A stretch of 12,205 nt of DNA from Treponema sp. (GTDB lineage: Bacteria; Spirochaetota; Spirochaetia; Treponematales; Treponemataceae): contig JAEETM010000095.1 of the NCBI GenBank assembly GCA_016290335.1, positions 1-12,205 on the forward strand, given 5' to 3'. Positions 1-6,422 of this stretch are shown here, piece by piece (positions within the stretch are counted from its first letter, which is position 1; the number at the start of each line of letters is the position of its first letter). The notes below the pieces were generated by a model that saw only the letters and a program-made list of their open reading frames with translations, was not told where the DNA came from and searched no databases. A program made the translations under genes and the position numbers.

Positions 1-24
1 TAAAGTAAGATTCAATTGAGTCAT
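1..24 (-). CDS. N-terminus of an unidentified leftward gene, cut by the window edge
   Basis: Reading the minus strand leftward, an ATG at 24-22 is preceded by a clear Shine-Dalgarno sequence (AAAGGAG, around 39-33) at suitable spacing. It opens a frame MTQLNLTL that runs out of the window. The ribosome binding site is the strongest evidence that this is a real start. Eight residues cannot identify a protein. The pattern recalls the beginning of some IS256-type transposases, but that is only a resemblance, and no terminal inverted repeat or target duplication can be checked here. Confidence 0.45.
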
Positions 25-93
25 AAATTTTTCTCCTTTCTAATGTTTTAGTTTGGTCACTTAACATTATAAATTAGGATTGAAGTTTATGAC

Positions 94-566
94 TCTTTTT
101 AATTTACACCATTATATGGACTTAATGATCTTTTTTCATTCTATTACGGATAAAACACACAGCTCGATTCAATTAATACGTAATCTTCGTTTTTAATCCT
201 ATAATTTCCAGTACAAATCCTTGTCCCTTTTCATTTTACTACGGATAAACTACACAGTTCACAACATTTAATCCGTAGTCCTCTTTTTTAATCCCATTAT
301 TTCCAGTACAAATCCTTGTCCCTTTTCATTCTACTACGGATAAAATACACAGTTCACAACATTTAATCCGTAGTCCTCTTTTTTTAATCCCATTATTTCC
401 AGTGCAAAACCTTGTCCCTTTTCATTACACTACGGATAAAATACACAATACACTCCATTTTATCCGTAGTACCCCCCTTACAATTCAATTCTCCACAAAT
501 TAACTCCCTGTATTCTTCCATCTCCTTACGGACAAATTGCGCAATACATTTCAATTTTTCCGTAAC
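94..566. repeat. Tandem array of 95-96 bp units, each with a hairpin
   Basis: The core TACGG recurs at 145, 240, 335, 431 and 527, giving periods of 95, 95, 96 and 96 bp. Each unit has an inverted repeat of 40-42 bp: H1 143-184, H2 238-279, H3 333-374, H4 429-470, H5 526-565. Typical arms are ACTACGGAT and ATCCGTAGT; H4 has perfect 14 bp arms. Between hairpins lies a conserved spacer of about 54 bp that includes TTTCCAGTACAAATCCTTGT in the central copies. The outer copies (H1, H5) are diverged, but both arms change together, for example TTACGGA with TCCGTAA in H5. A tract TTTTTAAT at 96, 190 and 285 shows the first unit begins near 94. The sequence fills the 580 bp left of the ABC gene; I see no convincing gene in it. 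Confidence 0.85.
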
Positions 567-590
567 ACCAACCAATTCCCCCTCCCCCAT
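393..590 (-). CDS. Doubtful small reading frame inside the 96 bp repeats
   Basis: A 65-codon frame lies on the minus strand across the two rightmost repeat units. Because these are spaced 96 bp (32 codons), the translation repeats too: T-E-K-L-K-C-I in one unit and T-D-K-M-E-C-I in the next, followed by F-V-R or F-I-R. The changes are conservative (E/D, L/M, V/I). A purine-rich GGAGG at 585-581 stands 5 nt before a TTG at 575 that could be the real start. The next unit contains stop codons, and the more distal ones are shifted by a 95 bp period. It may be a small gene, a remnant of one, or a by-product of the hairpin repeats. It resembles no family I know. Confidence 0.15.
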   Translation of the reverse strand: MGEGELVGVTEKLKCIAQFVRKEMEEYRELICGELNCKGGTTDKMECIVYFIRSVMKRDKVLHWK

Positions 591-643
591 CCTTCACACA
601 CCATCATTTGCAACATCACCATTTAAATGGTAAAACTTTTACA

Positions 644-2314
644 ATGGAAAACTTAATCACCATACAAAACTGCAGAATAGAAAACTCACGCGAAACTGTA
701 ATACCAAAATTCGACTGGCAGATGAAACGCGGAGAAGCCTGGCTCGTAATTGGACCGAATGGCGGCGGAAAAGCTGATTTTATAAACGCACTTGCCGGCA
801 AGCTTAAAATTGTTCCGGATACATCTTCCCCACAAGCCTTTTTTTCTTCTGCATTTGGTGACTCTGTGGAATTGGTTTCGCTGGAGCGTGCAGCTCATTT
901 AATTCAGGAAGAACGCGAAAACGATGAAAGTGAATACGTTGAGGGCGGCGTTGATATTGGAAGAACAGGCCGCATTTTTATAGCAGAAGCTTTGTGCAAT
1001 ACAAAAAGCACAGGACCAATCAAGAAATCAGTTTCGCAGCTTTCAGAAAAGGCACAGCAGCTTGCTCCAAAGCTAGAGACACTTCCAGAAATTAAGCTTT
1101 GTGGCGTTGAAAAGATTTTAGACCGCGGACTCAAATATATGTCTACCGGTGAAATCCGTCGAACACTTCTGGCACGCGCTTTGGTTTCTCACAAAAAGCT
1201 TTTGCTGCTCTCCGACCCATTTGCCGGTCTTGATGTTCAGAGCCGAAAAATCCTTCTGGACTTTTTTAATGTAATTGTAAAAAATCAACTAAAAGAAAAT
1301 CCAGGCTCACAATACCCGAATGTAATTCTTGCAATGGAACGCTGGAACGAAATCCCTGAAGCAATTACAAATGTGTTAGAGTTCACTAACAAAGAAGTTT
1401 CATTCTGCGGAACCCGTGCTGATTATGAAAAGATTTTTCTTATACGAAAAACTCAGAATGTAGAAACCGACAACGCACAAAAGCAGAAGTTCACAGAAGA
1501 TTACAATTCCATTTTAGCAGAATCAGTGAGAACTAAATCCTCTACGTCAACAGAATCAACCGTCTCTACAACTGCGACAACAGAATCATCTACCGCGACA
1601 ACAGAAACAATTGCAACAACTGAATCTGTTTCGTCCTCGAAAAAACAACCACTCGTAGAAATGAATCACGTAAATGTTGGCTGGGGCGACAACCACGTGT
1701 TAGTTGACCTTAACTGGAAGCTTTACAAGGGTGAACACTGGCTCATCCAGGGACCAAACGGCTGCGGCAAAACAACCTTCCTGGAACTCATCACCGGCGA
1801 CAACATGCAGGTCTATTGTAATGATGTCCGCATTTTCGGAATCAAGCGCGGCAGTGGCGAAACTGTATGGGACATAAAAAAACGTCTCGGAATAGTTTCA
1901 TACAGGCTCCACGTTGAATACCGGATGCTTGGCGGAATCTCCCTTCAAAACGTAATCATTTCCGGCTTCCACGATTCAATCGGTTTGTACACTCAACCTA
2001 CCGACCTTGAAATTGCCGCTGCCAGAAAGTGGCTTGCTCTTGGTGGCTTTGCCGGCCGCGAAGATGAAAACTTCAAAAACTTAAGCTACGGTGAACAACG
2101 CGCCATCCTCATTTTACGCGCCGCTGTAAAGACTCCCGAAATCCTCATCCTTGATGAACCATGCCACGGTCTCGACGAACAGTACCGCTCCAAAATCCTC
2201 CACCTCATGACCCTCATCGCCCAAAGCGGAACCACCACCATGCTCCACGTCACCCACGACCAAACCGAAGCGCTCCCTTGTGAAAAGCATGTTCTAAATC
2301 TTGGAAAAAAGTAA
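644..2314 (+). CDS. ModF/PhrA-like protein with two ABC ATPase domains
   Basis: A 556-residue soluble ATPase with two fused ABC domains and no membrane segment, resembling E. coli ModF (PhrA). The role of that family is poorly known (linked to molybdate transport or photorepair in E. coli). Domain 1 (about 1-270) has Walker A GPNGGGKA at 37-44, signature MSTGE at 166-170 and SDPFAGLD at 190-197. Its Walker A lacks the usual Ser/Thr after Lys, its Walker B reads SD instead of DE, and I see no H-loop histidine, so it probably hydrolyses ATP poorly. Domain 2 (about 335-556) is intact: GPNGCGKT at 370-377, LSYGE at 480-484, LILDEP at 501-506, His538. The domains are joined by a Ser/Thr-rich, low-complexity linker (about 294-333). 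I prefer ATG 644 over an upstream in-frame TTG at 608 because family similarity starts at MENLITIQ; neither has a good ribosome binding site. No mod transporter genes or photolyase gene are adjacent. Confidence 0.85.
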   Translation: MENLITIQNCRIENSRETVIPKFDWQMKRGEAWLVIGPNGGGKADFINALAGKLKIVPDTSSPQAFFSSAFGDSVELVSLERAAHLIQEERENDESEYVEGGVDIGRTGRIFIAEALCNTKSTGPIKKSVSQLSEKAQQLAPKLETLPEIKLCGVEKILDRGLKYMSTGEIRRTLLARALVSHKKLLLLSDPFAGLDVQSRKILLDFFNVIVKNQLKENPGSQYPNVILAMERWNEIPEAITNVLEFTNKEVSFCGTRADYEKIFLIRKTQNVETDNAQKQKFTEDYNSILAESVRTKSSTSTESTVSTTATTESSTATTETIATTESVSSSKKQPLVEMNHVNVGWGDNHVLVDLNWKLYKGEHWLIQGPNGCGKTTFLELITGDNMQVYCNDVRIFGIKRGSGETVWDIKKRLGIVSYRLHVEYRMLGGISLQNVIISGFHDSIGLYTQPTDLEIAAARKWLALGGFAGREDENFKNLSYGEQRAILILRAAVKTPEILILDEPCHGLDEQYRSKILHLMTLIAQSGTTTMLHVTHDQTEALPCEKHVLNLGKK

Positions 2315-2371
2315 TTCGCCCCAATAACAACATTTTTTATTCTTTTCCCTTTATCCACCGATAATTAAATT

Positions 2372-3421
2372 ATGGACAAATCGAACAGAACAGGCGAAAT
2401 CTTAATTACCTCATTGCTCGTTGCAACAATTTTTGCGCTTTGCACTGTCATTCTTTTTTCTTGTGTCTCAAACAAAAAGGAAGAACCAAAAACTTATTCC
2501 TTGCGCGAAGTTGAAGGCGAACCCGTTCCGTTCAACGAAACCTGGAGCTTTGTAATTCAATGGCATGAAGATGAATATTCACCTGAGTTTCCAATTACAG
2601 ATTTGTGCTATTATTATTGCGACATAAACTGCTACGGCGAATTGATTGATATTCCTAAACGTTCAAAGCTCAAAACAAATCCGGGAACTCGTGTTCATTT
2701 TGGAATGTGCTGCCAGAGTACTTCCCTGACCCATTTTGTAATTTCTCCAGAGTTTGGAATCCGCGAAAAAATTATTGATGATATTGTAAAATCCGCCAAA
2801 GACTTCGACGGCATCCAGCTCGATTTTGAATATGTACCTCGCCGCGACCGGGCACTTTATCTTGAGTTTGTAAAGCTCATCCGCGAAAAGATGACAGAAA
2901 ACAATCCGGCCCAAATGCTTTCTGTTTGCGTCCCAGGCCGTTTTAAAATTTCCGAAAATGACCTTTATCCTTATAAAGAACTTTCCGAATTCTGCGACCG
3001 CGTGTTTGTCATGGCTTACGACGAACACTGGTCCACAAGCGAACCTGGTCCAATTGCCTCAACAGAATGGAGCGAAAAAATTGCAGACTTCGCAGTTACC
3101 CAAATCCCTCAGGAAAAGCTGATAATGGGCATGCCACTCTACGGCCGCACCTGGACCGATAAGTCAACTTCAAAAGCCTGGTACTTCGGCAAGCTCAAAC
3201 AAAACATGACCGACAACGGTGTTGCTGAAGTTTCCTACGAAAATGAGATTCCAACCTTCACCTACAAAACCGAAGTTGAAGTCACCGGCTATTTCAACGA
3301 CAATTATTCCGTTATAAATCTTTGCCGCATGTACAAAAACAAAGATATCGCAAACATCGGTTTCTGGCGCATCGGCTTTGAAGATCCAGATTTCTGGAAC
3401 TGGATTGAAATAAATAAATAG
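2372..3421 (+). CDS. GH18 glycosidase lipoprotein, SleL/YaaH-like
   Basis: A 349-residue exported glycoside hydrolase family 18 protein, expected to cleave N-acetylglucosaminyl bonds in peptidoglycan or chitin-like glycans at the cell surface. The N-terminus has a hydrophobic segment (about 11-30) ending in LFSC, so Cys31 is the likely lipidated residue. The catalytic strand is FDGIQLDFE at 145-153, with Glu153 as proton donor and Asp151 as its partner. The family pattern is DxxDxDxE; here the middle Asp is Gln149, and spore-cortex enzymes of the YaaH type often have Asn there. MAYDEHW at 214-220 and the following PGP segment, and GMPLYGRTW at 253-261, are typical of the YaaH/SleL branch. There is no LysM domain; membrane attachment through the lipid may replace it. 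The gene starts 57 bp after the ABC gene without a visible terminator between, so they may be co-transcribed. The start codon has no clear ribosome binding site. Confidence 0.85.
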   Translation: MDKSNRTGEILITSLLVATIFALCTVILFSCVSNKKEEPKTYSLREVEGEPVPFNETWSFVIQWHEDEYSPEFPITDLCYYYCDINCYGELIDIPKRSKLKTNPGTRVHFGMCCQSTSLTHFVISPEFGIREKIIDDIVKSAKDFDGIQLDFEYVPRRDRALYLEFVKLIREKMTENNPAQMLSVCVPGRFKISENDLYPYKELSEFCDRVFVMAYDEHWSTSEPGPIASTEWSEKIADFAVTQIPQEKLIMGMPLYGRTWTDKSTSKAWYFGKLKQNMTDNGVAEVSYENEIPTFTYKTEVEVTGYFNDNYSVINLCRMYKNKDIANIGFWRIGFEDPDFWNWIEINK

Positions 3422-3422
3422 G

Positions 3423-3564
3423 AGGGGAAAGCCTTCCCCTACGTTCCAGCCGTAAAACTGCTCTGAGTTTTTCTCCGAAAAACTCATGGAAGCCGTTCTA
3501 AAAATTGCCACCCAACTTCTAGTGTTTACGGCTTCCACTACCCCTTCTGCGGGGACACCCCGCA
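3423..3564. repeat. Cluster of four perfect hairpins after the GH18 gene
   Basis: Inverted repeats follow each other directly after the stop codon: 3423-3440 (AGGGGAA, loop AGCC, TTCCCCT); 3465-3485 (GAGTTTTTC, loop TCC, GAAAAACTC); 3487-3537 (TGGAAGCCGT with ACGGCTTCCA, 31 nt loop); and 3548-3564 (TGCGGGG, loop ACA, CCCCGCA). None of the first three is followed by a T tract. The density suggests a structured 3' untranslated region or the remains of a small palindromic mobile repeat. Confidence 0.7.
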
Positions 3565-3578
3565 ACGCCCCGCTTTTT
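3549..3578 (+). terminator. Likely terminator of the GH18 transcript
   Basis: GCGGGG at 3549-3554 can pair with CCCCGC at 3558-3563 or with a second CCCCGC at 3568-3573. The second pairing is followed at once by TTTTT (3574-3578), the usual form of an intrinsic terminator. The two pairings exclude each other. It would end rightward transcripts of the ABC-GH18 pair. Confidence 0.5.
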
Positions 3579-3580
3579 CC

Positions 3581-3609
3581 TTGCCCCCAATCACTTTTTT
3601 CGGTAAACT
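3581..3609 (+). promoter_or_regulatory. Possible promoter of the UPF0210 gene
   Basis: TTGCCC at 3581-3586 and TAAACT at 3604-3609 are separated by 17 bp and fit a sigma70-type promoter weakly (4 of 6 in each box). The site lies between the GH18 terminator and the UPF0210 leader hairpins. This is a consensus match only. Confidence 0.25.
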
Positions 3610-3625
3610 ATTTTATTATTATTTG

Positions 3626-3661
3626 AAGAATTGTTTCGCGTTGCTCAACAATTCTTTTTAT
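3626..3661 (+). terminator. Intrinsic-terminator-like hairpin upstream of the UPF0210 gene
   Basis: AAGAATTGTT (3626-3635) and AACAATTCTT (3647-3656) form a perfect 10 bp stem with an 11 nt loop, followed by a T-rich tract (TTTTATTTT). It is either a second terminator for the upstream genes or, if the promoter lies upstream of it, an attenuator in the UPF0210 leader. The stem is AT-rich, so its strength is uncertain. Confidence 0.5.
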
Positions 3662-3672
3662 TTTGCAATTCT

Positions 3673-3703
3673 AGGAAACGCTGCGCCACTGCTCGCGTTT
3701 CTT
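3673..3703 (+). repeat. Leader hairpin before the UPF0210 ribosome binding site
   Basis: GAAACGC (3675-3681) and GCGTTTC (3695-3701) pair, and the stem can extend outward by a G-T and an A-T pair. It ends 7 nt before the ribosome binding site. Together with the hairpin at 3626-3656 it makes a two-stem leader. Confidence 0.5.
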
Positions 3704-3710
3704 TAAACAC

Positions 3711-3715
3711 AGGAG
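3711..3715 (+). promoter_or_regulatory. Ribosome binding site that fixes the UPF0210 start
   Basis: AGGAG stands 5 nt before ATG 3721. A longer in-frame extension back to 3631 would have to translate the two leader hairpins, so 3721 is taken as the true start. Confidence 0.8.
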
Positions 3716-3720
3716 AAATT

Positions 3721-5082
3721 ATGATTTTTTCACCAGTTGAAATCCAGGAAACTGTAAATATGTTTATGCGCCAGAAGCTCGATATCCGCTGCATTACAAT
3801 GGGTATTTCGCTTTTAGATTGCGCTGATTCAGATATGAAAAGTGCCTGCACAAAAATCTACGATAAGATTATGAAAAAGGCCGGCAATCTTGTAAAAGTC
3901 GGACAGGATATTGAAAAAGAGTTTGGCGTACCTATCATCAATAAACGTATTTCTGTTACACCAATTGCTCTTGTGGCTGGTGCAAGTGGTGCAAGCTCTT
4001 ATGTTGATTACTGCAAAACTCTCGATAAATGTGCCAAAGAACTTGGCGTAAACTTCCTCGGCGGATTTAGCGCACTCGTTCAAAAAGGAATCACCCCTGC
4101 CGATCGCATTCTCATTGAATCAATTCCGGAGGCTCTGGCTACTACAGATTATGTATGTTCTTCTGTGAACGTTGGAACTACAAAAAACGGTATCAATATG
4201 GATGCAGTAAAGCTCATGGGCGAAACAATCTGCAAAACAGCTGAACGTTCAAAAACCTGCGAAGTAAACGGATGTGCAAAGCTTGTTGTTTTCTGCAACG
4301 CACCGGAAGACAATCCGTTCATGGCCGGAGCTTTCCACGGACCGGGCGAAGGTGATTCTGTAATCAATGTTGGTGTTTCAGGACCTGGTGTTATTTTAGC
4401 TGCAGCACGTGAATATAAGGGACAGCCGATAAACGTTCTGGCCGACGGTATTAAAAAAATGGCTTTCAAAATCACACGTATGGGACAGCTTGTTGGTTCA
4501 GAGGCTGCAAGCCGACTTGGAACTAATTTTGGTATTTTGGATTTGTCTCTTGCTCCTACTCCTGCTGTTGGTGATTCAGTTGCGCGTATTCTTGAAGAAA
4601 TTGGTATTGAAGGATGTGGTGCTCCAGGAACAACTGCCGCTCTTGCAATGCTCACCGATATGGTAAAAAAAGGCGGCGTAATGGCAAGTACAAACGTTGG
4701 CGGATTAAGCGGTGCATTTATTCCTGTTTCCGAAGATGAAGGAATGATTAACGCTGTAAAGCAAGGTTCAATCTGTCTTGAAAAACTTGAAGCTATGACA
4801 ACAGTTTGTTCAGTAGGTCTTGATATGATTGCAATTCCAGGCGACACTCCAGCCACAACCGTGAGCGGAATTATGGCTGATGAGTTTGCAATTGGAATGG
4901 TAAACAATAAAACAACTGCAGTTCGCTTGATTCCAGCCCCAGGCAAAAAAGCCGGCGACTGGGTTGAGTTTGGTGGACTTCTTGGTGGATGTCCTGTTCT
5001 TCCTGTAAGCAAGTTTGGCTGTGCTGATTTTATCAACCGCGGCGGAAGAATCCCGGCCCCAATACACTCATTCAGAAACTAA
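3721..5082 (+). CDS. UPF0210 / DUF711 family protein ('PFL family')
   Basis: A 453-residue cytoplasmic protein of the UPF0210 (DUF711) family, whose biochemical role is not established; the fold is related to glycyl-radical enzymes, hence the label 'PFL family'. Length matches the family. Recognisable segments are [16 protein letters not shown] at 19-34, the [16 protein letters not shown] stretch at about 74-89, a Gly-rich [10 protein letters not shown] segment in the middle, and the C-terminal [11 protein letters not shown] that closes most members. There is no signal peptide or membrane segment. In many bacteria the gene follows a small ACT-domain gene (UPF0237); no such gene is present in the 299 bp upstream, which holds only hairpins. 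It ends 4 bp from the 3' end of a convergent gene, with no terminator visible between them. Confidence 0.9.
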   Translation: MIFSPVEIQETVNMFMRQKLDIRCITMGISLLDCADSDMKSACTKIYDKIMKKAGNLVKVGQDIEKEFGVPIINKRISVTPIALVAGASGASSYVDYCKTLDKCAKELGVNFLGGFSALVQKGITPADRILIESIPEALATTDYVCSSVNVGTTKNGINMDAVKLMGETICKTAERSKTCEVNGCAKLVVFCNAPEDNPFMAGAFHGPGEGDSVINVGVSGPGVILAAAREYKGQPINVLADGIKKMAFKITRMGQLVGSEAASRLGTNFGILDLSLAPTPAVGDSVARILEEIGIEGCGAPGTTAALAMLTDMVKKGGVMASTNVGGLSGAFIPVSEDEGMINAVKQGSICLEKLEAMTTVCSVGLDMIAIPGDTPATTVSGIMADEFAIGMVNNKTTAVRLIPAPGKKAGDWVEFGGLLGGCPVLPVSKFGCADFINRGGRIPAPIHSFRN

Positions 5083-5086
5083 GATT

Positions 5087-6409
5087 TTATTCCAAATACA
5101 GTTCTACATCACTCATTGGGAACGTACAGCATGGATGAACATAACCGTACTCTTTATCTGCCTGCCTTCGCTTGTCGTAAGTTGGCGAAATAAACACATC
5201 ACCGCTGACAAGCTTTGAATGGCACCAGCCACAAGTTCCACGCCTGCACTGAGTCTGCACCGTAATACCAGCCCGCTCCAGAGCAATCAAAAGCGATTCA
5301 TTCGAAGCACACGGAATGGTTTGTTCTTCCCCATGGATTCGCACAGTAAGTGAATAAGTTCCAATTTTCTTTTTATCGTAAGCCTCATCTAACTCTGGAT
5401 TTTTGTATTCATCATTTGCACCATGACGGATAAATTTTTTCTTAATTCCAAGATTTTCGCATTCCTTATCAACCGCATGATACATAACCTCAGGTCCGCA
5501 CATAAACACGGAATACTCAGAATCTGCCGGTGCATATTTTTTGATTATATCCGCAGTGATAAAGCCTTTTTCTATGATAAGGTTTTCAGGAGAAGATGCT
5601 GTATTTGCTGTGTTACTATCAATAGTAACACTATCCGCCTCACTTTCCTCATCGCTGAAAACATTTATAACCTTAATCTTATCGCACTTTTTTTCCAGTG
5701 CCTTAAGCTCATCCAGAAAAACTACATCACTAAGATTTCTAGTACCATACAGCAGAACTAAATTAAAATCTTCATCACCATCTGCAATTGCCTGAGCCAT
5801 AGAATAAAACGGAGTGATACCGCTACCACCCGCAACACCAACCACAGTTTTTGCATCGCGCAATGAATCATAAACAAGAACATCCTGCGGAGCTGTTGCA
5901 ACAACCTTTGTTCCTTCCTTCCAGTTTTCAATCATATAGTTTGAACAAAAGCCGCCGTCAATTCTCTTAATCGTTACCATGTATTTTCCTTCAAGAGAAT
6001 CCTTTGGAGAAGAAGAAAGCGAATACGGACGTGAAACAACAGAATCTCCAATTTTCAGCGTAAAGCTTATGTACTGCCCGGCTGCAGCAAAAGCAAGCTT
6101 TGAAGTACCCGCTTCCAGATCAGGAAGAAAAACAAAACTCTTATATCCATTATGATGATCTATCACTTCAGAAATAACTAAAAACTGCTGGCGTGGATGA
6201 AGGGCCTTTGCCATTGTGTTAGGCGAGTATAACGAAAAATCCGGCAGCTTTGCATCGGAAGCAAGCTTAATGATTTTCTGTCTGATTTTACTTATCTGCA
6301 AAAAAGCCTGCGGCTTCAACACTTTAAGGATATTTTTTTTCACCACAGTTTTTATATTCTGTTCAGCCTTTTTAATACTCTGCTCTGCTTTTTTAATTTT
6401 ATCTTTCAT
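5087..6409 (-). CDS. Flavin reductase with C-terminal 2Fe-2S ferredoxin domain
   Basis: A 440-residue electron-transfer protein that should pass electrons from NAD(P)H through FAD to a 2Fe-2S cluster. Order of parts: a Lys-rich, probably helical N-terminal extension (1-70) with KKAEQ repeated at 6-10 and 13-17; an FNR-type FAD domain with RPYS at 127-130; an NAD(P) domain with GGSGITP at 194-200 and CGPE at 304-307; and a plant-type ferredoxin domain with Cys388, Cys393, Cys396 and Cys427 or 428 (CX4CX2C...C). This resembles reductases of oxygenases and the hydroxylamine reductase partner family, but no oxygenase is nearby. It lies 10 bp after the FAD oxidoreductase gene, so that protein is its likely partner. 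A poorly conserved acidic insert (about 253-275) interrupts the NAD(P) domain. The natural substrate cannot be told from sequence. Confidence 0.85.
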   Translation of the reverse strand: MKDKIKKAEQSIKKAEQNIKTVVKKNILKVLKPQAFLQISKIRQKIIKLASDAKLPDFSLYSPNTMAKALHPRQQFLVISEVIDHHNGYKSFVFLPDLEAGTSKLAFAAAGQYISFTLKIGDSVVSRPYSLSSSPKDSLEGKYMVTIKRIDGGFCSNYMIENWKEGTKVVATAPQDVLVYDSLRDAKTVVGVAGGSGITPFYSMAQAIADGDEDFNLVLLYGTRNLSDVVFLDELKALEKKCDKIKVINVFSDEESEADSVTIDSNTANTASSPENLIIEKGFITADIIKKYAPADSEYSVFMCGPEVMYHAVDKECENLGIKKKFIRHGANDEYKNPELDEAYDKKKIGTYSLTVRIHGEEQTIPCASNESLLIALERAGITVQTQCRRGTCGWCHSKLVSGDVFISPTYDKRRQADKEYGYVHPCCTFPMSDVELYLE

Positions 6410-6415
6410 TTTTTT

Positions 6416-6422
6416 ATCCTTA
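6416..6422 (-). promoter_or_regulatory. Ribosome binding site overlapping the upstream stop codon
   Basis: On the minus strand TAAGGAT contains both the TAA stop of the FAD oxidoreductase gene (6422-6420) and the AGGA of the next gene's ribosome binding site, 7 nt before its ATG at 6409. This arrangement favours coupled translation of the two proteins. Confidence 0.7.

Noticed and set aside
60..117. Terminal inverted repeat of an IS256-type element (GGTGTAAATT read leftward from 110)
   Set aside because: The same sequence falls in register with the 95 bp repeat array (TTTTTAAT at 96, 190, 285), and the other end of any element is outside the window.
94..566. CRISPR array
   Set aside because: The segments between the hairpins are themselves repeated rather than unique, the unit is too long, and no cas gene is present.
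1692..1707. Possible parS-like site (CCACGTG core) inside the ABC gene
   Set aside because: Only the seven central bases match; the flanks differ from the consensus.
3631..3720. N-terminal extension of the UPF0210 gene by 30 codons
   Set aside because: It would translate two leader hairpins, and a good AGGAG stands before ATG 3721, where family similarity begins.
4149..5036. Open frame of 295 codons opposite the UPF0210 gene
   Set aside because: It is an antisense shadow of a well-recognised gene; its translation (rich in P, S, I, T) matches no family.
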